Assembly: GCA_937934705.1 (NCBI GenBank)
Contig: CALGYY010000078.1
Span: 1-36,212 of the forward strand
Origin: an uncultured Bacteroidota bacterium
GTDB lineage: Bacteria > Bacteroidota > Bacteroidia > Bacteroidales > CAIWKO01
DNA length: 36,212 bases
Direction of reading: 5' to 3'
The notes below the pieces were generated by a model. It ran no database searches. It saw nothing but the letters and a program-made list of their open reading frames with translations, and was not told the DNA's origin. The stretch's first letter is position 1; every line of letters begins with the position of its first letter. Below are positions 23,090-30,787 of the stretch, piece by piece. A program made the position numbers and the translations under genes.

Positions 23090-26000
23090 TTACAAACGAC
23101 AGCGCAAACCGACCGTATAGGTGCGGGAACCCGGCATGTTAAAGTAATCAAGACCCTGAACAGCATACGATCCCATGAGACTGCTACCGGGATCACTTCC
23201 TGAATAAGGTGTCCAAACCCACAGGTTTCTGCCCGAGAAGAATAACTCGAACGAACGGAAGAAGCTTTTCGAAAGCCATTTGTTATCAAATGAATAACTC
23301 AGGCTTACTTCTCTTAAGCTGATCCGGTCCGCATCTTCAATAAACTGTTCCGCGGGACCCTCAAAGCCGCCTCCCAGATGCTGGTACCACGACTGGTCAA
23401 GACTGGTTTCCACGGTGTTGGTTCCGCCACTGATCACCAATTGTCCGCTGCCATCATAGTGTCCGGTAACACCTTCAAAAACCACGGTCTCCCCCCGGTT
23501 TTCCGTATTGGCATGGGTTCCCGTTGCAGTCATAACACCCCTGGTGCCGTTCCACCTCACACCACCCTTTTTAATGTCGAAAAGCACTGACAAACGCAGA
23601 CCACTAAATTCAAATCCGCTGCTGATGCCCATGGTCCAGTCAGGCAATACGCTGCCCAGAAAGGTTTTTCCCGCGGCAGGCAGCGGGCGCCCGTAATCAG
23701 GATCTGATGGATCATCATTGATCACCAGTCGCCCTTCAGCATCGCGCTGCCAGCTTGTTCCGTAAATTGATCCCCAAGGCTTTCCGCGTTCCGCTCGGAC
23801 TTCCACACCCATTATGCTGCTGAGCAATACACTTTCCACTCCTTCAGCCAGGCTTTCAACCCTGTTACGGTTTTGCGAAAAAACAAGACCCAGATCCCAG
23901 GAGATCTTATTGTTTTTCGATTTCACCGGAACAGCATGGAACAGGATTTCATAACCACGGTTGCTGACAGTAGCGCTGTTCAGCCACTGATCGGTATAGC
24001 CGGAAGGTCCTGCCACCGGAACATTGATCAGGAGATCAAAGCTTCTGCTGAAGTAGTATGTGAAATCAAGTGACAGTCTGTTGCTGATGAAACGAAGGTC
24101 CGCACCGGCTTCCGTACAGTTGGTATACTCCGGTCCGAGCCGGTAATTGCTGCTTTCATCCCCGCCGGCATAGGCATTATATTCCCCGTAAGGGTAGTAC
24201 ACCCCGGTGGTCCACCCTTCAGAATACGGACCCTGAATATGGGGGACGTATCTGATGTATGCGGGAGGGAGATTTCCGGTTCTGGCGTATGAAACACGGA
24301 TCTTCCCGAAGGGAAAGGTTTTGTTGCTTTTTAGTCCCCCGATTTCCGTCAAGATAAATGCAGCGCTTACAGAGGGAAAGAAAAATCCCTTTGACAGGGA
24401 AGAAGGCTTTTCGTATCGCCCGCCTGTATTCATAATAAGAATATCCCGCCAGGCCAGACTGAGTTCGCCGAAATATGCCGAACTTCGGTAACGCGACTGC
24501 TTTTCCCGGACCAGCAAGACCGTAGCATTGGATAAATTCTCAATGTCCGGAACCAGTAGTTCATCCCCCTGTGCATATACCTGACTGTGGGCGATCTGAA
24601 AAATATTGTGCCCCATGTTCACCTCAATGCCGATGTCGCGGCTTAATTTCCTTTGGATATGGATCAGCAGATCCCCGTTGAACCCGCTCTTCTGATGCAG
24701 GTCTTCCATTACCTGTCCCCCCGGCTGCGCCGATGAATGAATGGCCAGAAACGCCTTTCTCCGGTCGGAGTAAATATCTGCTCCCAGGCGGTAGGAAAAC
24801 TGTATCCACTCTGCGGCAGTGTAAGCAAGAGAAAGATATCCTGACAAGCGGTTCACCTCGTCACGGAAATGGTTTTGATTCACCGTCCAGTAAGGATTAT
24901 CGTAAATTCCATAAGCGCGGTAACTGCGCTGCAGGCCTGTCAGCGGACCCTCTGTCCACATATAGGCCAGCGGCGTATTCACAGGATCAGAATATCCGTT
25001 TGAATTGTCGAAGCCCGGCGGGGTCAGCATCAAAGCATGCATCACCCCGCTGAGGTCGGCCCCCTGCCGGATGCGTTTCCCGCCTGCGTTGACATACGTG
25101 GCGCTGCCGCCTGCCCGCAGGCGTTCAGTCAATTGCTGAGTTCCCGACAGCTTTGCAGTAGTGCGGTCGTATGTGCTGTTAGGAACCACCCCGTCGCTGT
25201 GGAGATTTGAAAACGACATTAAATATGAATTTTGCCGTTGCCCCCCTGATACCTTAAGAGCATTATAATAGGCGTAGCCTGTTTCAAAGAATTCACGGCT
25301 TTCTTCATAGGGTTCTGCCGGGGCCCCGCTCGCACGGGAATCGTTGGCCGACACGATGATGCCGTTTCCGTCCCAGTCGTATTGCCCGTTTCCATCCGCA
25401 TCCTGGGCCGGATTTAATCCGGTGTGCGTGTACGAACAGGTGTCGAGCCGGGGTCCCCACGAATCACGCGCTGTGGTTTCAGGACCCATCCAGATACCGT
25501 CGCTGCCTTGTCCGTAACTGCGCTGCATGGAAGGCAGACGGCTCACCTTGTCAATCGAAACGGAAGAAGTAAAATCCACATGATAATAACGATCCTGACC
25601 CTCTTCCATACTGCCGTTGCCGGTAGTGATCAAAATCGCCCCGTTGGCACCCCTGACGCCATAAAGGGCAGAGGCCGCACCTCCCCTGAGAACACTCATA
25701 GAACGGATATCTCCGGGGTTCAGGTCAGTAAAACGATCAGAATACTGAACCCCTGAGAAAAGATGATTGGTGCCCAGCTCAGGATCACCGGAAGTGTATT
25801 GCGATGCATCATACGGAACACCATCAACGATCAGCAAAGGCTGCTGATGACCGTGAATGGAACGGGGACCCCGCAGGGTGAGACTTGTTCCGCTCCCGCT
25901 CAGGGACGACAGTCCCCAAACATTTAATCCCGCCATGCTCCCGACCAGGGCATCGCTGACAAATACCGTCCGGGAGTCGTCAATCATACCGCCGCTTACG

Positions 26001-26371
26001 GTTTGAACGGGCCATCCCAGCTCACCGTTGCAACGCGGGATCCACGGAGCTCCGGCCACGGAAATATCTGTTCGAGCCGGGTCTTCTTCCATGATCACAT
26101 CAGTCGCGGAGCCATCCTTCAACTCTGCTTCTGCATTTTTATAGCCGGATAAAGTGAAAACCAAAAAGCGGGTCTTCTCAGGAACGCTCATTGAATAATG
26201 GCCGCTGCTGTCAGTGGCACAGCAGAAATCAGTTCCCCGTACCGAGACCAGAACACCACACAGAGCAATTTGGCTTTCTTTTGTCACCACTTTTCCCGTC
26301 ACTGTCTTTTTCTGTCCCTGAACCGACAGGCTCATGACAATCAGGAATAGCAGAAGTAATGGTTTTTTCAT
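23090..26371 (-). CDS. SusC/RagA-type TonB-linked outer membrane protein
   Basis: The product is 1093 aa from ATG 26371 (MKKPLLLLFLIVMSLSVQGQ, signal peptide); the open frame continues to 26452 without a better start. Residues about 22-105 are a carboxypeptidase-regulatory-like beta-sandwich (VTGKVVTKESQIALCGVLVS, TDSSGHYSMSVPEKTRFLVF). The TonB plug follows, with LLIVDGVPYDASQY, IRSMSVLRGGAASALYGVRG and NGAILITT, then a beta-barrel ending YTVGLRCRL. These proteins import oligosaccharides or peptides across the outer membrane, normally with a SusD lipoprotein. No susD, glycoside hydrolase or regulator lies on either side, so it is an orphan and its substrate is unknown. Confidence 0.93.
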   Translation of the reverse strand: MKKPLLLLFLIVMSLSVQGQKKTVTGKVVTKESQIALCGVLVSVRGTDFCCATDSSGHYSMSVPEKTRFLVFTLSGYKNAEAELKDGSATDVIMEEDPARTDISVAGAPWIPRCNGELGWPVQTVSGGMIDDSRTVFVSDALVGSMAGLNVWGLSSLSGSGTSLTLRGPRSIHGHQQPLLIVDGVPYDASQYTSGDPELGTNHLFSGVQYSDRFTDLNPGDIRSMSVLRGGAASALYGVRGANGAILITTGNGSMEEGQDRYYHVDFTSSVSIDKVSRLPSMQRSYGQGSDGIWMGPETTARDSWGPRLDTCSYTHTGLNPAQDADGNGQYDWDGNGIIVSANDSRASGAPAEPYEESREFFETGYAYYNALKVSGGQRQNSYLMSFSNLHSDGVVPNSTYDRTTAKLSGTQQLTERLRAGGSATYVNAGGKRIRQGADLSGVMHALMLTPPGFDNSNGYSDPVNTPLAYMWTEGPLTGLQRSYRAYGIYDNPYWTVNQNHFRDEVNRLSGYLSLAYTAAEWIQFSYRLGADIYSDRRKAFLAIHSSAQPGGQVMEDLHQKSGFNGDLLIHIQRKLSRDIGIEVNMGHNIFQIAHSQVYAQGDELLVPDIENLSNATVLLVREKQSRYRSSAYFGELSLAWRDILIMNTGGRYEKPSSLSKGFFFPSVSAAFILTEIGGLKSNKTFPFGKIRVSYARTGNLPPAYIRYVPHIQGPYSEGWTTGVYYPYGEYNAYAGGDESSNYRLGPEYTNCTEAGADLRFISNRLSLDFTYYFSRSFDLLINVPVAGPSGYTDQWLNSATVSNRGYEILFHAVPVKSKNNKISWDLGLVFSQNRNRVESLAEGVESVLLSSIMGVEVRAERGKPWGSIYGTSWQRDAEGRLVINDDPSDPDYGRPLPAAGKTFLGSVLPDWTMGISSGFEFSGLRLSVLFDIKKGGVRWNGTRGVMTATGTHANTENRGETVVFEGVTGHYDGSGQLVISGGTNTVETSLDQSWYQHLGGGFEGPAEQFIEDADRISLREVSLSYSFDNKWLSKSFFRSFELFFSGRNLWVWTPYSGSDPGSSLMGSYAVQGLDYFNMPGSRTYTVGLRCRL

Positions 26372-26572
26372 AGGGTAGCCCTGGGGTGTTAGATGAAAGC
26401 CGGGCCATAAAGTTAATGCTTGAACTTGAGATGAAAGAAAAAGCACAATCAAATTTCACCTATAGTGTGTTGATTATGTTTGATACATCGGCCCGGAAGG
26501 CCGGAATCAGGGGGCGGCAATTTGGAAGATGTCTAAAAAACGGACTTTATGGTCGCTTTTTCGGAGAATGAA

Positions 26573-26580
26573 TATATTTG
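26573..26580 (+). promoter_or_regulatory. -7 element of the ferredoxin gene
   Basis: TATATTTG matches TAnnTTTG and lies 40 nt before the ferredoxin ATG. Confidence 0.6.
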
Positions 26581-26619
26581 CAGCAGTTTAAAATTAATTT
26601 CAAACAAAAATTTCAAGCC

Positions 26620-26787
26620 ATGGCTTATAAAATTTCGGAAGATTGCACCGCTTGCGGTTCCTGCATTGATGAATGCCCTGTTGATGCTATTTCTGAAGGT
26701 GATATCTATAAGATCGACCCGGATGTATGCACCGATTGCGGCGCCTGTGCAGATGTGTGCCCCGTAGAGGCTATTCATCCTGAATAA
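26620..26787 (+). CDS. 2[4Fe-4S] ferredoxin
   Basis: The product is 55 aa from ATG 26620. Two complete clostridial-type cluster motifs are present, CTACGSCIDECP and CTDCGACADVCP, each with the closing Cys-Pro. The acidic, short sequence is typical of the low-potential ferredoxins that accept electrons from pyruvate or 2-oxoglutarate oxidoreductases. It may serve KorAB upstream, although the SusC-like gene lies between them. It is monocistronic: it has its own promoter and a strong terminator. Confidence 0.96.
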   Translation: MAYKISEDCTACGSCIDECPVDAISEGDIYKIDPDVCTDCGACADVCPVEAIHPE

Positions 26788-26807
26788 AAAACCGAATATT
26801 CAGAAAG

Positions 26808-26837
26808 AGCTGCCCCGCCGAAAGGGCAGCTTTTTTT
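26808..26837 (+). terminator. Rho-independent terminator of the ferredoxin gene
   Basis: AGCTGCCC (26808-26815) and GGGCAGCT (26824-26831) form a perfect 8-bp stem with an 8-nt loop, followed by a run of T. It lies 20 nt after the stop and 19 nt before the xth start, so xth needs its own promoter or readthrough. Confidence 0.9.
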
Positions 26838-26856
26838 ATGTTAATATTTTTTCAGC

Positions 26857-27627
26857 ATGAAAAGAAGAATCGTAACCTACAATGTCAACGGCATCCGTGC
26901 TGCTGTTTCCAAAGGTCTGATGGCCTGGATGGAAGAAGTACAGTCCGACATTCTCTGTCTGCAGGAAACCAAAGCCCAGCCCGAGCAGATTCCGCAGCTT
27001 GAATTTGAAGCCATGGGCTACAAAACTTATTGGTTTTCGGCAAAAAAGAAAGGTTACAGCGGCGTGGCCCTGTTGTGCAGACAGGAACCCGACCAGGTGG
27101 TCAGCGGAATGGGCATGCCGGTGTATGATGATGAAGGCCGTTTTATCAGGGCCGATTTCGGTGATGTTTCGGTGGTGAGCGTATATCACCCCAGCGGATC
27201 CAGCGGAGAGGAAAGACAGGATTTTAAAATGAACTGGCTGGAGGATTTTACCCTTTATGTGAATGAACTGAAAAAGGAGCGACCCCGGCTGATACTTTCA
27301 GGAGATTATAATATATGTCATAAGCCTGTTGATATTCATGACCCGGTCAGAAATGCAACAAGTTCCGGTTTTCTTCCGGAGGAAAGAGAATGGATGGACC
27401 GCTTTCTGGGAACCGGCTTCATTGATGCCTTCAGGGTGTTTAACCAGGAACCGCAACAGTATACCTGGTGGAGTTACCGGGCCAATGCCCGCGCCAAAAA
27501 CCTGGGCTGGCGAATCGATTATCACATGGTCAGCGAAAATCTCAGAAATTCGCTGAAGCACTCAGAGATACTGCCCTCAGCCCTGCATTCCGACCATTGC
27601 CCCTGCGTGCTCGAAGTCGATTTTTAA
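26857..27627 (+). CDS. xth: Exodeoxyribonuclease III (AP endonuclease)
   Basis: The product is 256 aa. The fold is exonuclease-endonuclease-phosphatase, with all motifs in order: TYNVNGIRAAVSKG, LCLQETKAQPEQIP (metal-binding Glu), VSVYHPSGSS, SGDYNICHKPVDIHDP (Asp/Asn pair, GDYN instead of GDFN), WWSYRANARAKNLGWRIDY, and the closing HSDHCPCVLEV with the catalytic Asp-His. It repairs abasic sites and trims 3' ends. It starts just after the ferredoxin terminator. Confidence 0.97.
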   Translation: MKRRIVTYNVNGIRAAVSKGLMAWMEEVQSDILCLQETKAQPEQIPQLEFEAMGYKTYWFSAKKKGYSGVALLCRQEPDQVVSGMGMPVYDDEGRFIRADFGDVSVVSVYHPSGSSGEERQDFKMNWLEDFTLYVNELKKERPRLILSGDYNICHKPVDIHDPVRNATSSGFLPEEREWMDRFLGTGFIDAFRVFNQEPQQYTWWSYRANARAKNLGWRIDYHMVSENLRNSLKHSEILPSALHSDHCPCVLEVDF

Positions 27628-27683
27628 CATCTTGCTGTTCATATCTATGCGCATGCTTTCCCTGAGCCATAGCGGGAAGGGTC

Positions 27684-27691
27684 TACCTTTG
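27684..27691 (+). promoter_or_regulatory. -7 element of the OmpA-family gene
   Basis: TACCTTTG matches TAnnTTTG and lies 21 nt before the ATG at 27713. The nearest -33 candidate is TTTC near 27656. Confidence 0.55.
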
Positions 27692-27712
27692 GCATTCACT
27701 AATCCTGACAAT

Positions 27713-28705
27713 ATGAACCGCTTCCTCTTGAGTGTTTCTTTTATGCTGGTCCTGATGGTCATGGCAAGCTCATGCGTGATGAAAAAAAAGTACACGGAGC
27801 TGGATACGGCCTATAAAAACTGTGACCAGGAGAATACTGAACTGAAGAAACAGAATATAGACCTCACAGCGCAAAACAATGAACTCTCTTCAAAGCTTTA
27901 CCAGCTTCAGCTGCTCAACACCAGGCTGATCAGCGACAGCACACAGGCGGGCATTGCCTGGCGTGACCTGAAAAGCAAGTACGACCGCATCAGTCAGTCG
28001 TATGATGAACTGAACGCGCTGATGCAACTCAATGCCAAAACCTCTACCGCTGAAATGCAGAGGCTGTTGACCGAGCTGCAGAAAGCCCAGAGTGACCTGC
28101 AGACCAAGGAAGAAAAGCTCAGGCAGTCGGAGAATGACCTGGCGCAGAAAACCGCTGACCTCGAAGCCAAACAGAAACGTCTGAATGAACTCCAGTCCAT
28201 TCTTGATAAGAAAGACAGCGTGGTACAGGCGTTAAAAAACAAAGTACTTGAAGCATTGACGGGTTTCGTGGATAAAGGACTCAGCGTGGAAATGAAGAAT
28301 GGTAAGGTTTACGTGAGCATGGACGAGAAACTCCTTTTTGCGACCGGTAGTTCAGAGGTTGCCTCCAATGGCGTGGAAGCTTTGAAGAACCTGGCACGCG
28401 TACTTGAGTCAAACCCGGATATCAATATCACCGTTGAAGGGCATACCGACAATGTTCCCTATAAATCGGGCAGTGGTCCGATCAACGACAACTGGGATCT
28501 GAGTGTGATGAGGGCAACGGCGGTCGTTAAAATCCTGCTGAAGAACAGCCGTATTGACCCCAAAAGAATCACCGCCTCCGGCCGCAGCCAGTTCCTCCCC
28601 GTAGATCCGGCCAATACGGCTGAAGCCAGGGCCAAAAACCGCCGTACCGATATCATCCTTACCCCCAAACTTGACGAAATCCTGAAGATCCTCGAAGGAA
28701 ATTAA
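27713..28705 (+). CDS. OmpA-family lipoprotein with coiled coil
   Basis: The product is 330 aa from ATG 27713. The N-terminus is a lipoprotein signal (MNRFLLSVSFMLVLMVMASSC, lipobox ASSC). Residues about 30-180 are rich in Leu, Gln, Glu and Lys heptads (KKQNIDLTAQNNELSSKLYQ, LRQSENDLAQKTADLEAKQK), a long coiled coil. Residues about 205-325 are an OmpA-type peptidoglycan-binding domain (LLFATGSSEVASNGVEALKN, VEGHTDNVPY, RTDIILTP). It probably tethers the outer membrane to the cell wall. It stands alone with its own -7 element. Confidence 0.93.
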   Translation: MNRFLLSVSFMLVLMVMASSCVMKKKYTELDTAYKNCDQENTELKKQNIDLTAQNNELSSKLYQLQLLNTRLISDSTQAGIAWRDLKSKYDRISQSYDELNALMQLNAKTSTAEMQRLLTELQKAQSDLQTKEEKLRQSENDLAQKTADLEAKQKRLNELQSILDKKDSVVQALKNKVLEALTGFVDKGLSVEMKNGKVYVSMDEKLLFATGSSEVASNGVEALKNLARVLESNPDINITVEGHTDNVPYKSGSGPINDNWDLSVMRATAVVKILLKNSRIDPKRITASGRSQFLPVDPANTAEARAKNRRTDIILTPKLDEILKILEGN

Positions 28706-28746
28706 TTACGATGGTCATGAAGGGCCGCTGAAAGCAGATTCGTGTT

Positions 28747-28853
28747 AAGCTGCCATTTCCCGTTCACGAAGCTGTTCCGCGCACCAGCTGCCGGAATCAG
28801 GGTCTGATTCCCCGCTGCCTGCGCTGCAGGTCAGGCGGGCTTAGGGGCAGCTT
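28747..28853. repeat. Nested inverted repeats downstream of the OmpA-family gene
   Basis: AAGCTGCC (28747-28754) pairs with GGCAGCTT (28846-28853). Inside, CCCGC (28811-28815) pairs with GCGGG (28835-28839), enclosing CCTGC-GCT-GCAGG (28818-28830). The GC-rich core contrasts with the AT-rich flanks and resembles the small dispersed palindromic elements of Bacteroidota genomes. A related CCGCCTcAGGCGG occurs at 22950. Confidence 0.45.
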
Positions 28854-28931
28854 GTATGGTGCAGGAACCCTGAGGTGCCCAAAATTTTTCGATAAAACCT
28901 CAAAATCATTGCATTTACTTCAATTTTTTAC

Positions 28932-28949
28932 TGTAATTTTGGAATTACA
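28932..28949 (+). promoter_or_regulatory. Inverted repeat overlapping the -7 element of the ATPase gene
   Basis: TGTAATT-TTGG-AATTACA is a perfect 7-bp inverted repeat with a 4-nt centre. The -7 match TAATTTTG occupies 28934-28941, inside the repeat, 29 nt before the ATG. A TTG at 28909-28911 could be the -33 element. A bound dimer here would block the promoter. Confidence 0.45.
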
Positions 28950-28970
28950 AACTCCAATTCGGAAGCATTT

Positions 28971-30134
28971 ATGGAATTAATAAGTCGATTTTTCAAAGAC
29001 CCTGATGTAAGTTATTTCCTTTTCGGGCCAAGAGGAACCGGAAAATCCACATGGATAAAAAACGCTTATAAGGATGCTTTATATATAGACTTACTGAACC
29101 CTGAAACTTTCAGGACATTATCTGCAAGGCCGGAAAGGCTTCTTGAGATCATTGAGGGTAATCCTGAAAAGAAAACGGTAATTCTTGAGGAAGTTCAGAA
29201 ACTGCCCGATTTACTCGATTTTGTTCACAAAATAATTGAAGAAAACAAAAAGATAAAATTCATTCTTACCGGATCAAGTTCAAGAAAATTAAAAAGAGGC
29301 GGCATTGATTTGTTGGCAGGACGGGCTGCAAACAAGACATTTCACCCATTTATCGCAGCGGAGCTTGGTAGTTCTTTTAACCTTGAAAACGCCTTAAAAT
29401 TTGGCCTGATTCCTTTGGTCTGTAAGTCAAAAAATTCGCGGGAAACTCTGAATGCTTATTTGTCCCTGTACATTAATGAGGAAATAAGAATGGAGGGTTT
29501 CGTAAGAAATATTGGCAATTTCAGCAGATTTCTTGAAGCATTTAGTTTCTCCAACGGCTCAGTGCTGAACACTTCAGAAATTGCAAGGGAATGTGAGGTA
29601 GGGAGAAAAACTGTGGAAGGTTACATTTCAGTTTTAGAAGACCTTCTTTTAATTCATTTCCTTCCGGTTTTTTCACGAAAAGCTAAAAGGCATCTGATTG
29701 TACATCCGAAGGTGTACTTTTTTGATACCGGAGTTTATCGGATAATACGTCCCTCAGGACCGCTTGACAAACCACAGGAAATTGAAGGAATTGCGCTGGA
29801 AACCCTCGTAATGCAGCATCTTGTTGTGTGGTGTGCGTTGTCCGGCGGTAATTACAAACTGTATTACTGGAGGACTAAGTCCGGGAATGAAGTTGACTTT
29901 GTGGTGTACGGAAATGATGGTATTTATGCGATAGAAGTAAAAAACACACAGAGGCCTGACAGTAGAGATTTTAAAGGACTCAGGGAGTTTAATGTGGATT
30001 ATCCCTCAGCTAAATGCCTGATGGTATATCGTGGAAAAGTGAAATTGAAAATTCATGATGTTTTCTGTTATCCCTGTGAGGATTTTCTGAAAGAACTTAT
30101 TCCCGACAAGCCGTTGTTACTGAATGCGAAATAG
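28971..30134 (+). CDS. DUF4143-type AAA ATPase
   Basis: The product is 387 aa. Residues about 15-160 form a P-loop domain: FGPRGTGKSTWIKN (Walker A), TVILEEVQKLPDLLDFVHKI (Walker B), IKFILTGSSSRKLKR and LLAGRAANKTFHPFIAAELG. A winged-helix-like part follows (NTSEIARECEVGRKTVEGYI). The C-terminal DUF4143 region (YYWRTKSGNEVDFVV, IYAIEVKNTQ) resembles a PD-(D/E)XK nuclease core. Members are common and their role is unclear; mobile or defence links have been suggested. The base composition is visibly more AT-rich than the flanks, there is no partner gene, and GC-rich repeats lie upstream. These points favour acquisition by transfer. Confidence 0.9.
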   Translation: MELISRFFKDPDVSYFLFGPRGTGKSTWIKNAYKDALYIDLLNPETFRTLSARPERLLEIIEGNPEKKTVILEEVQKLPDLLDFVHKIIEENKKIKFILTGSSSRKLKRGGIDLLAGRAANKTFHPFIAAELGSSFNLENALKFGLIPLVCKSKNSRETLNAYLSLYINEEIRMEGFVRNIGNFSRFLEAFSFSNGSVLNTSEIARECEVGRKTVEGYISVLEDLLLIHFLPVFSRKAKRHLIVHPKVYFFDTGVYRIIRPSGPLDKPQEIEGIALETLVMQHLVVWCALSGGNYKLYYWRTKSGNEVDFVVYGNDGIYAIEVKNTQRPDSRDFKGLREFNVDYPSAKCLMVYRGKVKLKIHDVFCYPCEDFLKELIPDKPLLLNAK

Positions 30135-30205
30135 TCTCACGATAAAAGATACCGGGGGAAATGAAAAGCCCGGAAGCAGAATGGAAAAAAACCCGATCCC
30201 CGTAG

Positions 30206-30213
30206 TATCTTTG
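30206..30213 (+). promoter_or_regulatory. -7 element of the nitroreductase-pgk unit
   Basis: TATCTTTG matches TAnnTTTG exactly, 23 nt before the nitroreductase ATG. No -33 TTTG is evident. Confidence 0.6.
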
Positions 30214-30235
30214 TATTCTTAACCGAAGAACTCCT

Positions 30236-30787
30236 ATGAACTTTACAGAACTTTCAATACTGCGGCAAAGTGTGAGGAAATACAGCCCCAAAGAAGTGGA
30301 GCGGGAAAAGATTGAACGCTGCCTGGAAGCTGCCCGGCTGGCGCCTTCGGCCTGCAATTCGCAACCCTGGTACTACATTGTGATTGACGAATCCGGACTT
30401 CGCGAAAAGGTAGCCCGTGAAACCTATAATAAAATCGTTCCCTTTAACCAGTTTGCGCTGGAAGCCCCGGTAATAGTGGTGATCGTGATGGAAAAAGCCA
30501 CAGCCCTTTCCCAGATCGGCGGGAGGATCAAGAATAAGGAATACCCTCTGATTGATATCGGAATATCGGCAGAGCATTTTTGTCTTCAGGCAGCGGAAGA
30601 AGGCCTGGGAACCTGCATGATCGGCTGGTTTAACGAAAAAAGGCTGAAAAAGCTGCTGCAGTTGCCTGACAAAAGGTCTATCGGACTGATCATCACCCTG
30701 GGCTATGCAGAAAACGGTGAAATCCGCAAAAAAATCCGGAAACCCCTGGATAAAATGTCGCAGTTCAACCAATACAAAAAACCATGA
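30236..30787 (+). CDS. Nitroreductase-family FMN oxidoreductase
   Basis: The product is 183 aa. The FMN-binding start LSILRQSVRKYSPKEVEREK, then LEAARLAPSACNSQPWYYIV, the middle DIGISAEHFCLQAAEEGLGT and the GYAENGEIRKK tail fit the nitroreductase family. These are dimeric flavoproteins that reduce nitroaromatics, quinones or flavins with NAD(P)H. The natural substrate is unknown. It is cotranscribed with pgk, whose start overlaps by 4 nt (ATGA). Confidence 0.93.
   Translation: MNFTELSILRQSVRKYSPKEVEREKIERCLEAARLAPSACNSQPWYYIVIDESGLREKVARETYNKIVPFNQFALEAPVIVVIVMEKATALSQIGGRIKNKEYPLIDIGISAEHFCLQAAEEGLGTCMIGWFNEKRLKKLLQLPDKRSIGLIITLGYAENGEIRKKIRKPLDKMSQFNQYKKP

Noticed and set aside
26386..26571. 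61-codon plus-strand ORF between the SusC-like gene and ferredoxin
   Set aside because: It starts with GTG, has no ribosome site, shows low-complexity basic sequence, and ends directly at the ferredoxin promoter; the frame is probably open by chance.
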